A stretch of DNA of 64,000 bases, taken from NCBI RefSeq assembly GCF_040958095.1, contig NC_091175.1, forward strand, positions 22,979,679 to 23,043,678, written 5' to 3'. A program made the position numbers and the translations under genes. Position 1 is the stretch's first letter, and every line of letters begins with the position of its first letter. The notes under the pieces are model-generated. The model ran no database searches. It was not told the origin of the DNA and worked only from the letters and a program-made list of their open reading frames with translations. Shown piece after piece: positions 1-14,100 of the stretch. This DNA is from Procambarus clarkii. Taxonomy: Eukaryota > Arthropoda > Malacostraca > Decapoda > Cambaridae.

Positions 1-3000
1 ATTCGATGATTTTTCGTACGAATCAAAATGCAAGAAAACTTGCTTAAAATGCAATATTATGCGAAATTCTGAGATTTGAAGGCCAAATCACATATCGTGA
101 TACTACATGAAATAGTATCGAAATATTGGTAAAAATTAATATATTTACGTAATATCAAACTACATGAAAAACGTGAAAAAAGTCACTATTTAACCATATT
201 TGAGGATTTTAACTTCAAATCATAGAGCGAGGTTTCGAATTATTTAGATCCAAGAAAAGACATATGACAATGTTGTTTCCAATACAAATGATAAAAATCA
301 ATGTGTTTTCATTAGAATTAACTAAAATGTTCCTGATTTTCCGTTTATATTACCGTTGGAAGATGTACACGAAAACCGCTCTATTCCGGCTGAAACGTCG
401 ATATATGCAATAAAAACAGAACTTCTTCCCTTTTCAATATCTTACTCAGTATTTTACGAGAAACAAATAGTTGATTGAAAATGAAGTATTTAAGGTTATT
501 ATCTAATCAATTATATGTTTGCATCATTTCTATCGTATATATAATGAATTAATACCAATAAACTGAAAATTCACAAAAACGTGGAAAAACGGCAAAATAT
601 TGCATAATTCGATGATATTTTGTTTAAATCACATAAAGGAAAAGGGGATGATAAACGTCAAAATATTGCTAAAATTCGATGATTTTTCGTACGAATCAAA
701 ATGCAAGAAAACTTGCTTAAAATGCAATATTATGCGAAATTCTGAGATTTGAAGGCCAAATCACATATCGTGATACTACATGAAATAGTATCGAAATATT
801 GGTAAAAATGAATATATTTACGTAATATAAAACGACATGAAAAATGTGAAAAAGTCACTATTTTACCATATTTGAGGATTTTAACTTCATATCATAGAGC
901 GAGGTTTCGTATTATTTAGATCCAAGAAAAGACATATGACAATGTTGTTTCCAATACAAATGATAAAAAACAATGTGTTTTCATTAGAACTAACTAAAAT
1001 GTTCTTGATTTTCCGTTTATATTACCGATGGAAGATGTACACGTAAAACCGCTCTAATCCTGCTGAAACGTCGATATATGCAATAAAAACCGAACTTCTC
1101 CCCTTTTCAATATCTTACTCAGGATTTTAACGAGAAAATGAAGTATTTAAGGTTATTATCTAATCAATTATGTGTTTGCATCATTTTTATCGTATATATA
1201 ATGAATTAATACCCATAGACTGAAAATTCACAAAAACGTGGAAAAACGGCAAAATATTGCCTAATTCGATGATATTTTGTTTAAATTATACAAAGGAAAA
1301 GGAGATGATAAATGTCAAAATATTGCTAAATTCGATGATTTTTCGTACGAAACAAAATGCAAGAAAACTTGCTTAAAATGCAATATTATGCGAAATTCTG
1401 AGATGTGAAGGCCAAATCACATATCGTGATACTACATGAAATAGTATCGAAATATTGGTAAAAATGAATATATTTACGTAATATCAAACGACATGAAAAA
1501 CGTGAAAAAAGTCACTATTTTACCATATTTGAGGATTTTAACTTCATATCATAGAGCGAGGTTTCGTATTATTTAGATCCAAGAAAAGACATATGACAAT
1601 GTTGTTTCCAATACAAATGATAAAAATCAATGTGTTTTCATTAGAATTAACTAAAATGTTCCTGATTTTCCGTTTATATTAACGTTGGAAGATGTACACG
1701 AAAACCGCTCTATTCCGGCTGAAACGTCGATATATGCAATAAAAGCAGAACTTCTTCCCTTTTCAATATCTTACTCAGTATTTTACGAGAAACAAATAGT
1801 TGATTGAAAATGAAGTATTTAAGGTTATTATCTAATCAATTATATGTTTGCATCATTTCTATCGTATATATAATGAAATAATACCAATAAACTGAAAATT
1901 CACAAAAACGTGGAAAAACGGCAAAATATTGCCTAATTCGATGATATTTTGTTTAAATTATACAAAGGAAAAGGAGATGATAAATGTCAAAATATTGCTA
2001 AATTCGATGATTTTTCGTACGAAACAAAATGCAAGAAAACTTGCTTAAAATGCAATATTATGCGAAATTCTGAGATGTGAAGGCCAAATCACATATCGTG
2101 ATACTACATGAAATAGTATCGAAATATTGGTAAAAATGAATATATTTACGTAATATCAAACTACATGAAAAACGTAAAAAAAGTCACTATTTTACCATAT
2201 ATGAGGATTTTAACTTCAAATCATAGAGCAAGGTTTCGTATTATTTAGATAAAAGAAAAGACATATGACAATGTTGTTTCCAATACAAATGATAAAAACT
2301 AATATGTTTTCATTAGAATTAACTTAAATGTTCCTGATTTTCCGTTTATATTACCGATGGAAGATGTATACTTAAACCGCTCTAATCCGGATGAAACGTC
2401 GATATATGCAATAAAAACCGAAGTTCTCCCCTTTTCAATATCCTACTCAGTATTTTAACGAGAAACAAATGGTTGATTGAAAATGAAGTATTTAAGGTTA
2501 ATTTCTAATCAATTGTGTGTTTGCATCATTTTTATCGTATATTTAATGAATTAATAACAATAAACTGAAAATTCACAAAAACGTGGAAAAATGGCAAAAT
2601 ATTGCCTAATTTGGTGATATTTTGTTTAAATCACATTAAGGAAAATGGCATGATAAACGTCAAAATATTCCTAAATTTGATGATTTTTCGTACGAAACAA
2701 ACTGCAAGAAAACTTGCTTAAAATGCAATATTATGCGAAATTCTGAGATTTGAAGGCCATATCACATATCGTGATACTACATGAAATAGTATCGAAATAT
2801 TGGTAAAAATTAATATATTTACGTAATATCAAACTACATGAAAAACGTGAAAAAGTCACTATTTAACCATATATGAGGATTTTTACTTCATATCATACAG
2901 CGAGGTTTCGTATTATTTAGATCCATGAAAAGACATATGACAGTCTTGTTTCGAATACAGATGATAAAAATCAATGTGTTTTCATTAGAATTAACTAAAA

Positions 3001-3112
3001 TGTTCCTGATTTTCCGTTTATATTACCGATGGAAGATGTAAACGAAAACCGCTCTATTCCGGCTGAAACGTCGATATATGCAATAAAAACAGAACTTCTT
3101 CCCTTTTCAATA
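1..3112 (+). repeat. Satellite A (AT-rich, about 673-bp monomer), first block
   Basis: Head-to-tail array of a strongly AT-rich unit. The landmark ATTCGATGATTTTTCGTACG recurs at about 1, 674, 1330, 2002 and 2675, so the spacing is 673, 656, 672 and 673 bp. The 656-bp unit lacks a short piece around the segment following TACTCAG. Units look roughly 95 percent alike by eye. There is no coding potential. The array is cut at its right edge right after a CAATATC sequence, where satellite B begins. Confidence 0.93.
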
Positions 3113-5429
3113 TCGCCCAAACCCCCCCTGCAGTTTTCAAAGTATCCTAAATATCCCAAATTCGACCCTTGAGCCATATTTTTAAGCCAAATTCTGGCTC
3201 TCTGAACGTATTCGCAGTTTGAAATTACGACTTTTTATAACAAAATATGCCAATTACTGAATGCGCCGATGAGTTACATTTTGCCCAAACCCTCCCTGCA
3301 GTTTTCAAAATATCCCAAACATCCAAAATACGACCCTTGAGGCATAATTTGGAGCCAAACTCTGGCTTTCTGCACGTGTTCGCAGTATGAAATTACGACT
3401 TTTTATACCAAAAATATGCCAGTTACTGATAGCAGCGATGGATAACATTTTGCCCAAGCCCTCCCTGCAGTTTTCAAATATCCAAAACGTCCCAAATTCG
3501 ACACTTGAGCCATATTTTGATGCCAAATTCTGGCTCACTGCACTTATTCGTAGTTTGAAATTACGAATTTTATAACGAAAATATGCCAATTACTGAGAGC
3601 AGCGATTTGTCACAGTTTGACCAAACCAACCCTGCAGTTTTGAAAATATCCAAACATCCCAAATTCGACTATTGAGCCATATTTTGGAGCCAAATTCTGG
3701 CTCTCTGCACGTATTCGCAGTTTGAAAATACGAATTTTTATACAGAAAAAATGCCAATTACTGAAAGCGGCAATGGATCACAGTTTGCACAAACCCTCTC
3801 TGCAGTTTTCAAAATATCCCAAAAATCCAAAATTCGACCCTTGAACAATATTTTGGAGCCAAATTCTGGCTCTCTGCACGTATTCGCAGTTTGAAATTAC
3901 GACTTTTTATACCGAAAATATACCAATTACTGAAAGCGACGATGGGTCACATTCTGCCCAAACCCCTCTGCAGTTTTCGAAATATCCAAAACATCGCAAA
4001 TACGACCCTTGAGGAATATTCTGGAACCAATTTCTGGCTCTCTGCACGTATTCGCAGAATGAAATTACGACTTTTTATACCGAAAATATGCCAGTTATTG
4101 AAAGTGGCGATGGATCACATTTTGCCCAAACCCTCCCTGCAGTTTTAAAAATATCACAAACATCCCAAATTCGACTCTTGAACCATATTTTGGAGCCAGA
4201 TTCTGACTCTCTGCACGTATTCGCAGTTTGAAATTACGACTTTTTTTTACAGAAAAAATGCCAATTACTGAAAGCGGCGATGGATCACATTTTTCCCAAA
4301 CCCTCCCTGCAGTTTTCAAAATATCCAAAACATCCCAAATTTGACGCTTAAGCAATATTTTGGAGCAAAATTCTCGCTCTCTGCATGTATTCGCAGTTTG
4401 AAATTATGATTTTTATACCGAACATATGCCAATTACTGGGATCAGCGATGGGTCACATTTTGCCCAAACCCTCCCTGCAGTTTTAAAAATATCACAAACA
4501 TCCAAAATTCGACTCTTGAACCATATTTTGGAGCCAAATTCTGGCTCTCTGAACGTATTCGCAGTTTGAAAATACGACTTTTTTTACAGAAAAAATGCCA
4601 ATTACTGAAAGCGGCGATGGATCACATTTTGCCCAAACCCTCCCTACAGTTTTCAAAATATCCCAAACATCCCAAATTCGACGCTTGGGCCATATTAAGG
4701 AGCCAAATTCTGGCTCTCTGCATGTATTCGCAGTTTGAAATTACGAATTTTATAACAAAAATATGCCAATTACTGAGAGCGGCGATGGGTCACAGTTTGC
4801 CCAAGCCCACCCTGCAGTTTTGAAAATATTCCAAACATCCCAAATTTGACGCTTGAGCCATATTTTGGCGCCAAATTCTGGCTCTCTGCATGTATTCGCA
4901 GTTTGAAATTACGACTTTTTATACCGAAAATATGCCAATTGCTGAACGCACCGATGAGTCACATTTTGACCTAAACCGTTCCTGCAGTTTTCAAAATATC
5001 CCAAACATCCCAAATTCGACCCTTGAAACATATTTTGGCGCCAAATTCTGGCTCTCGGCACATTTCGCAGTTTGAAATTACGAATTTTACACCGAAAATA
5101 TGCCAATTACTGTGAGCGGCGATGGGTCACAGTTTGCCCAAATTCACCCTGCAGTTTTGAAAATATCTCAAACATCCCAAATTCCACTCTTGAGCCATAT
5201 TTTGCAACCAAACTCCGGATCTCTGCACGTATTCGCAGTTTGAAAATACGACTTTTTATACCGAATATATGCCAATTACTGGGATCAGCGATGGGTCACA
5301 TTTTGCCCAAACCCTCCCTGCAGTTTTAAAAATATCACAAACATCCAAAATTCGACTCTTGAACCATATTTTGGAGCCAAATTCTGGCTCTCTGCACGTA
5401 TTTGCTAATTGAAAATACGACTTTTTATA

Positions 5430-7980
5430 CAGAAAAAATGCCAATTACTGAAAGCGGCGATGGATCACATTTTGCCCAAACCCTCCCTGCAGTTTTCCAA
5501 ATATCCCAAACATCCCAAATTCGAGACTTGGACCATATATAAGAGCCAAATTCTGGCTCTCTGCATGTATTCGCAGTTTTAAATTACGAAATTTATAACG
5601 AAAATATGCCAATTACTGAGAGCAGCGATGGGTCACAGTTTGGCCAAACCCACCCTGCAGTTTTGAAATTATTCCAAACATCCCAAATTCGACGCTTGAG
5701 CCATATTTGGCGCTAAATTCTGGCTCTCTGCACGTATTCGCAAGTTGAAATTACGAATTTTTATACCAAAAATATGCCAATTACTGAACGCGCCGATGAG
5801 TCACATTTTGCCCAAACCCTTCCTGCAGTTTTCAAAATATCCCAAACATCCCAAACTCGACTATTGAGCCATATTTTGGAGCCAAATTCTGGCTCTCTGC
5901 ACGTATTCACAGTTTGAAATTACGAATTTTTATACAGAAAAAATGCCAATTACTGAAAGCGGCGATGGATCACAGTTTGCCTAAACCCTCTCTGCAGTTT
6001 TCAAAATATCCCAAAAATCCCAAATTCGAAACTTGAACCGTATTTTGGAGCCAAATTCTGGCTCTCCGCAAGTATTCGCAGTTTGAAATTACGACTTTTT
6101 ATACCGAATATATGCCAGTTACTGGGATCAGCGATGGGTCACATTTTGCCCAAACCCTCTCCGCATTTTTCAAAATATCCCAAACATCCCAAATTCGCCC
6201 CTTTAACCATATTTTGGAGCCAAATTCTGGTTCTCTGCACGTATTCGCAGTTTGAAATTACGACTTTTTATACCAAAAATATACCAATTACTGAAAGCGA
6301 CGATGGGTCACATTTTGTCCAAACCCCTCTGCAGTTTTCGAAATATCCAAAACATCCCAAATATGACCCTTGAGGAATATTTTGGAACCAATTTCTGGCT
6401 CTCGGCACGTAATCGCAGAATGAAATTACGACTTTTTATACCGAAAATATGCCAGTTATTGAAAGTGGCGATGGATCACATTTTGCCCAAACCCTCCCTG
6501 CAGTTTTAAAAATATCAGAAACATCCCAAATTCGACTCTTGAACCATATTTTAGAGCCAAATTCTGGCTCTCTGCACGTATTCGCAGTATGAAATTACGA
6601 CTTTTTTTACAGAAAAAATGCCAATTACTGAAAGCGGCGATGGATCACATTTTGCCTAACCCTCCCTGCAGTTTTCAAAATATCCAAAACATCCCAAATT
6701 TGACGCTTAAGCAATATTTTGGAGCAAAATTCTCGCTCTCTGCATGTATTCGCAGTTTGAAATTATGATTTTTATACCGAATATATGCCAATTACTGGGA
6801 TCAGCGATGGGTCACATTTTGCCCAAACCCTCCTTGCAGTTTTAAAAATATCACAAACATCCAAAATTCGACTCTTGAACCATATTTTGGAGCCAAATTC
6901 TGGCTCTCTGCACGTATTCGCAGTTTGAAAATACGACTTTTTATATAGAAAAAATGCCAATTACTGAAAGCGGCGATGGATCACATTTTGCAAAAACCCT
7001 CCCTGCAGTTTTCAAAATATCCCAAACATCCCAAATTCGACACTTGGGCCATATTAAGGAGCCAAATTCTGGCTCTCTGCATGTATTCGCAGTTTGAAAT
7101 TACGAATTTTATAACGAAAATATGCCAATTACTGAGAGCAGCGATGGGTCACAGTTTGACCAAACCCACTCTGCAGTTTTGAAAATATTCCAAACATCCC
7201 AAATTCGAAGCTTGAGCCATATTTTGGCGCTAAATTCTGGCTCTCTGCACGTATTCGCAGTTTGAAATTACGACTTTTTATACCGAAAATATGCCAATTA
7301 CTGAACGCACCGATGAGTCACATTTTGCCCAAACCCTTCCTGCAGTTTTCAAAATATCCCAAATATCCCAAATTCGACTATTGAGCCATATTTTGGAGCC
7401 AAATTCTGGCTCTCTGCACGTATTCGCAGTTTGAAATTACGAATTTTTATACCGAAAATATGCCAATTACTGAACGCACCGATGAGTCACATTTTGCCCA
7501 AACCCTTCCTGCAGTTTTCAAAATATCCCAAACATCCCAAATTCGACTATTGAGCCATATTTTGGAGCCAAATTCTGGCTCTCTGCACTTATTCGCAGTT
7601 TGAAATTACGAAATTTTATACAGAAAAATGCCAATTTCTGAAAGCGGGGATGGATCACAGTTTGCCCAAACCCTCTCTGCAGTTTTCAAAATATCCCAAA
7701 CATCCCAAATTCGACCCTTGAACCATATTTTGGATCCAAATTCTGGCTCTCTGCACGTATTCGAAGTTTGAAATTACGACTTTTTATACCGAAAATATAC
7801 CAATTACTGAAAGCGACGATAGGTCACATTTTGCCCAAACCCCTCTGCAGTTTTCGAAATATCCAAAACATCCCAAATACGACCCTTGAGGAATATTTTG
7901 GAACCAATTTCTGGCTCTCTGCACGTATTCGCAGAATGAAATTAAGACTTTTTATACCGAAAATATGCCAGTTACTGAAA
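5430..7980 (+). repeat. Satellite B higher-order repeat, copy 1
   Basis: This stretch recurs almost base for base 3201 bp downstream (19 monomers of about 168.5 bp). Diagnostic variants shared by both copies include GAGACTTGGACCATATATAAG at 5523 and 8722, the TCCGCAAGTATTCGC variant near 6065 and 9266, and the CCTAACCCTCC deletion near 6656 and 9857. Boundaries are approximate. The upstream limit blurs into other related monomers. Confidence 0.85.
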
Positions 7981-8630
7981 GCAGCGATGGATAACATTTT
8001 GCCCAAGCCCTCCCTGCAGTTTTCAAATATCCAAAACGTCCCAAATTCGACACTTGAGCCATATTTTGATGCCAAATTCTGGCTCACTGCACTTATTCGT
8101 AGTTTGAAATTACGAATTTTATAACGAAAATATGCCAATTACTGAGAGCAGCGATTTGTCACAGTTTGACGAAACCCACACTGCAGTTTTGAAAATATCC
8201 CAAACATCCCAAATTCGACTATTGAGCCATATTTTGGAGCCAAATTCTGGCTCTCTGCACGTATTCGCAGTTTGAAATTACGAATTTTTATGCAGAAAAA
8301 ATGCCAATTACTGAAAGCGGCGATGGATCACATTTTTCCCAAACCCTCCCTGCAGTTTTCAAAATATCCAAAATATCCCAAATTTGACGCTTAAGCAATA
8401 TTTTGGAGCAAAATTCTCGCTCTCTGCATGTATTCGCTGTTTGAAATTATGATTTTTATACCGAACATATGCCAATTACTGGGATCAGCGATGGGTCACA
8501 TTTTGCCCAAACCCTCCCTGCAGTTTTAAAAATATCACAAACATCCAAAATTCGACTCTTGAACCATATTTTGGAGCCAAATTCTGGCTCTCTGAACGTA
8601 TTCGCAGTTTGAAAATACGACTTTTTTTAC

Positions 8631-11181
8631 AGAAAAAATGCCAATTACTGAAAGCGGCGATGGATCACATTTTGCCCAAACCCTCCCTGCAGTTTTTCAA
8701 ATATCCCAAACATCCCAAATTCGAGACTTGGACCATATATAAGAGCCAAATTCTGGCTCTCTGCATGTATTCGCAGTTTTAAATTACGAAATTTATAACG
8801 AAAATATGCCAATTACTGAGAGCAGCGATGGGTCACAGTTTGGCCAAACCCACCCTGCAGTTTTGAAAATATTCCAAACATCCCAAATTCGACGCTTGAG
8901 CCATATTTTGGCGCTAAATTCTGGCTCTCTGCACGTATTCGCAAGTTGAAATTACGACTTTTTATACCAAAAATATGCCAATTACTGAACGCGCCGATGA
9001 GTCACATTTTGCCCAAACCCTTCCTGCAGTTTTCAAAATATCCCAAACATCCCAAACTCGACTATTGAGCCATATTTTGGAGCCAAATTCTGGCTCTCTG
9101 CACGTATTCGCAGTTTGAAATTACGAATTTTTATTCAGAAAAAATGCCAATTACTGAAAGCGGCGATGGATCACAGTTTGCCCAAACCCTCTCTGCAGTT
9201 TTCAAAATATCCCAAAAATCCCAAATTCGAAACTTGAACCGTATTTTGGAGCCAAATTCTGGCTCTCCGCAAGTATTCGCAGTTTGAAATTACGAATTTT
9301 TATACCGAATATATGCCAGTTACTGGGATCAGCGATGGGTCACATTTTGCCCAAACCCTCTCCGCATTTTTCAAAATATCCCAAACATCCCAAATTCGAC
9401 CCTTTAACCATATTTTGGAGCCAAATTATGGTTCTCTGCACGTATTCGCAGTTTGAAATTACGACTTTTTATACCAAAAATATACCAATTACTGAAAGCG
9501 ACGATGGGTCACATTTTGTCCAAACCCCTCTGCAGTTTTCGAAATATCCAAAACATCCCAAATATGACCCTTGAGGAATATTTTGGAACCAATTTCTGGC
9601 TCTCGGCACGTAATCGCAGAATGAAATTACGACTTTTTATACCGAAAATATGCCAGTTATTGAAAGTGGCGATGGATCACATTTTGCCCAAACCCTCCCT
9701 GCAGTTTTAAAAATATCAGAAACATCCCAAATTCGACTCTTGAACCATATTTTGGAGCCAAATTCTGGCTCTCTGCACGTATTCGCAGTATGAAATTACG
9801 ACTTTTTTTACAGAAAAAATGCCAATTACTGAAAGCGGCGATGGATCACATTTTGCCTAACCCTCCCTGCAGTTTTCAAAATATCCAAAACATCCCAAAT
9901 TTGACGCTTAAGCAATATTTTGGAGCAAAATTCTCGCTCTCTGCATGTATTCGCAGTTTGAAATTATGATTTTTATACCGAATATATGCCAATTACTGGG
10001 ATCAGCGATGGGTCACATTTTGCCCAAACCCTCCCTGCAGTTTTAAAAATATCACAAACATCCAAAATTCGACTCTTGAACCATATTTTGGAGCCAAATT
10101 CTGGCTCTCTGCACGTATTCGCAGTTTGAAAATACGACTTTTTATATAGAAAAAATGCCAATTACTGAAAGCGGCGATGGATCACATTTTGCAAAAACCC
10201 TCCCTGCAGTTTTCAAAATATCCCAAACATCCCAAATTCGACACTTGGGCCATATTAAGGAGCCAAATTCTGGCTCTCTGCATGTATTCGCAGTTTGAAA
10301 TTACGAATTTTATAACGAAAATATGCCAATTACTGAGAGCAGCGATGGGTCACAGTTTGACCAAACCCACTCTGCAGTTTTGAAAATATTCCAAACATCC
10401 CAAATTCGAAGCTTGAGCCATATTTTGGCGCTAAATTCTGGCTCTCTGCACGTATTCGCAGTTTGAAATTACGACTTTTTATACTGAAAATATGCCAATT
10501 ACTGAACGCACCGATGAGTCACATTTTGCCCAAACCCTTCCTGCAGTTTTCAAAATATCCCAAATATCCCAAATTCGACTATTGAGCCATATTTTGGAGC
10601 CAAATTCTGGCTCTCTGCACGTATTCGCAGTTTGAAATTACGAATTTTTATACTGAAAATATGCCAATTACTGAACGCACCGATGAGTCACATTTTGCCC
10701 AAACTCTTCCTGCAGTTTTCAAAATATCCCAAACATCCCAAATTCGACTATTGAGCCATATTTTGGAGCCAAATTCTGGCTCTCTGCACTTATTCGCAGT
10801 TTGAAATTACGAAATTTTATACAGAAAAATGCCAATTTCTGAAAGCGGGGATGGATCACAGTTTGCCCAAACCCTCTCTGCAGTTTTCAAAATATCCCAA
10901 ACATCCCAAATTCGACCCTTGAACCATATTTTGGAGCCAAATTCTGTCTCTCTGCACGTATTCGAAGTTTGAAATTACGACTTTTTATACCGAAAATATT
11001 CCAATTACTGAAAGCGACGATAGGTCACATTTTGCCCAAACCCCTCTGCAGTTTTCGAAATATCCAAAACATCCCAAATACGACCCTTGAGGAATATTTT
11101 GGAACCAATTTCTGGCTCTCTGCACGTATTCGCAGAATGAAATTAAGACTTTTTATACCGAAAATATGCCAGTTACTGAAA
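8631..11181 (+). repeat. Satellite B higher-order repeat, copy 2
   Basis: Second copy of the 3201-bp higher-order unit, in the same order and orientation as 5430-7980 and nearly identical. Identity breaks near 11181. There copy 1 continues with a monomer like 3410-3600 (offset 4549 bp, 27 monomers), while copy 2 continues with a different one. That is a sign of unequal exchange between non-adjacent monomers. Confidence 0.85.
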
Positions 11182-14100
11182 GCGGCGATGGATCACATTT
11201 TGCCCAAACCTTCCCTGCAGTTTTAAAAATATCACAAACATCCGAAATTCGACTCTTGAACCATATTTTGGAGCCAAATTCTGGCTCTCTGCACGTATTC
11301 GCAGTTTGAAATTACGATTTTTTTTACAAAAAAATGCCAATTACTGAAAGCAGCGATGGATCACATTTTACCCAAACCCTCCCTACCGTTTTCAAAATAC
11401 TCAAAACATCCCAAATTTGACGCTTGGTCAATATTTTGGAGCAAAATTATCTCTCTTTGCACGTATTCGCAGTTTGAAATTATGACTTTTTATACCGAAT
11501 ATATGCCAATTACTGGGATCAGCGATGGGTCACATTTTGCCCAAACCCTCCCTGCAGCTTTAAAAATATCACCAACATCCCAAGTTCGACTCTTGAACCA
11601 TATTTTGGAGCCAAATTCTGGCTCTCTGCACGTTTTCGCAGTTTGAAATTACGAATTTTATACCGAAAATATGCCAATTACTGAGAGCGGCGATGGGTCA
11701 CAGTTTGCCCAAATTCACCCTGCAGTTTTGAAAATATCTCAAACATCCAAAATTCGACTCCTGAGCCATATTTTGGAACCAAACTCTGGCTCTCTGCACG
11801 TATTCGCAGTTTGAAATTACGACTTTTTATACCAAAATAGGCCAATTATTGAACGCGCCGATGAGTCACATTTTGCTCAAACCCTCCCTGCAGTTTTCAA
11901 AATATCCAAACACCTCAAATTCGGCACTTGAACCATATTTAGACCCAAATTCTGGCTCTCTGCACGCATTCGCAGTTTGAAATTACGACTTTTTATACCG
12001 AAAAAATGCCAATTACTGAGAGCGGCGATAGGTCACATTTTGCCCAAACCCTCCCTGCAGTTTTCGAAATATACCAAACATCCCAAATTCGACATTTGAG
12101 CCATATTTTGGAGCCAAATTCGGGTTCTCTGCACGTATTCGCATTTTGAAGTTACGTCTTTTTATAGCGAAAACATGCCAATTACTGAGAGCAGCGATGG
12201 GTCACATTTTCCCCTAAACCCCCCCCCCCCCCTGCAGTTTTCAAAATATCCCAAACATCCCAAATTCGACGCTTGTGCCATTTTTTGGAGGCAAATTCTG
12301 GCTCTCTGCACGTATTAGCAGTTTGAAATTTCGAATTTTTAAAATGAAATAATGCCAATTACTGAGAAGGCGAAAGGTCACATTTTGCCCAAAACCCACT
12401 GCAGTTTTCAAAATATCCCAAACATTCCAAATTCCGCTCTTGAGCCATATTTTGGAGCCACATTCTGGCTCTCTGCACGTATTCGCAGTTTGAAATTAGG
12501 ACTTTATATAACGAACATATGCCAATTACTGAGATCGGCGATGGATCACACTTTGCCGAAACCCTCCCTGCAGTTTTCAAAATATCTTAAACATCCCAAA
12601 TTCGTAGCTTGAGCCATATTTTGGAGCCAAATTCTGGCTCTCTCCAAGTATTCGCAGTTTGAAATTACGACTTTTTATACCGAAAATATGCCAATCACTG
12701 AGAGCAACGATGGATCACATTTTGGCCAAACCCTCCCTGCAGTTTTCAAAATTTTCCAAACATCGCAAATTTGGTTCTTGAACCGTATTTTGGAGCCAAA
12801 TTCTGGCTCTCTGCACGTATTCGCATTTTGAAATTACGACTTTTTATACCGATAATATGCCAACTACTGTAAGAGGCGATGGATCACATTTTGCCCAAAC
12901 CCTCTCTGCAGGTTTCAAAATATCCTAAACATCCCAAATTCTACCCTTGAACTATATTTTGGAGCCAAATTTTTGCTCTTTGCACGTGTTCGCCATTTGA
13001 AATTACAACTTTGTATACTGAAAATATGCTAATTACTGAGAGCGGCGATGGGTCACATTTTGCCCAAATCCCCCCCCCCCCCTGCATTTTTCAAAATATC
13101 CCAAACGTCCCAATTTCGACGCTTGAGCCATATTTTGGAGCCAAATTCTGTCTCACTGCACGCATTCGCAGTTTGAAATTACGATTTTTTATACCGAAAA
13201 TATGCCAATTACTGAAAGAGGCGATGATTACATTTTGCCTAAACCCTCCCTGAAGTTTTCAAAATATCCCAAACATCCCAAATTCGACCCTTACGCCATA
13301 TTTTTGAGCCAAATTCTGGCTCTCTGCACATTCTCGCAGCTTGAATTTACGAATTTTTATACCGTAAATATGTCAATTACTGAGAGCGGCGATAGATCAC
13401 ATTTTGCACAAACCCCCCCCCCCCCGTGAAGTTTTCAAAATATCCCAAACATCCCAAATTCGACGCGTGAGCCATATTTTGAAGCCAAATTCGGGCTCTC
13501 TGCACGTATTTGCAGTTTAAAGTTACGTCTTTTTATACCAAAAATATGCCAATTACTGAGAGCGGCGATGGGTCACATTATGCCCAAACCCCCCCCTGCA
13601 GTTTTCAAAATATCCCAAACATCCAAAATTCGACGCATGAGCCATTTTTTGGAGGCAAATTCAGACTCTCTGCTCCTATTAGCAGTTTGAAATTTCGAAT
13701 TTTTATACCGAAATAATGCCAATTACTGAGAACAGCGAAGAGTCACATTTTGCCCAAAACCCACTGCAGTTTTCATATTATCCCAAACATCCCAAATTCC
13801 ACTCTTGACCCATAATTTGGAGCCAAATTCTGGCTCTCTGCACGTATTCGCAGTTTGAAATTAGGAATTTTTATACCAAAAATATGCCAATTACTGACAG
13901 CAGCGATGGATCACATTTTGCCCAAACCCTCCCTGCAGTTTTCAAAATATTCTAAACACCCCAAATTTGCCTCTTGAGCCGTATTTTGGAACCAAATTCT
14001 GGTTCTTTGCACTTATTCGCAGTTTGAAATTAAGACTTTTTATACCGAAAATTTGCCAATTACTGAGAACAGCGAAGGATCACATTTTGCCCAAACCCTC

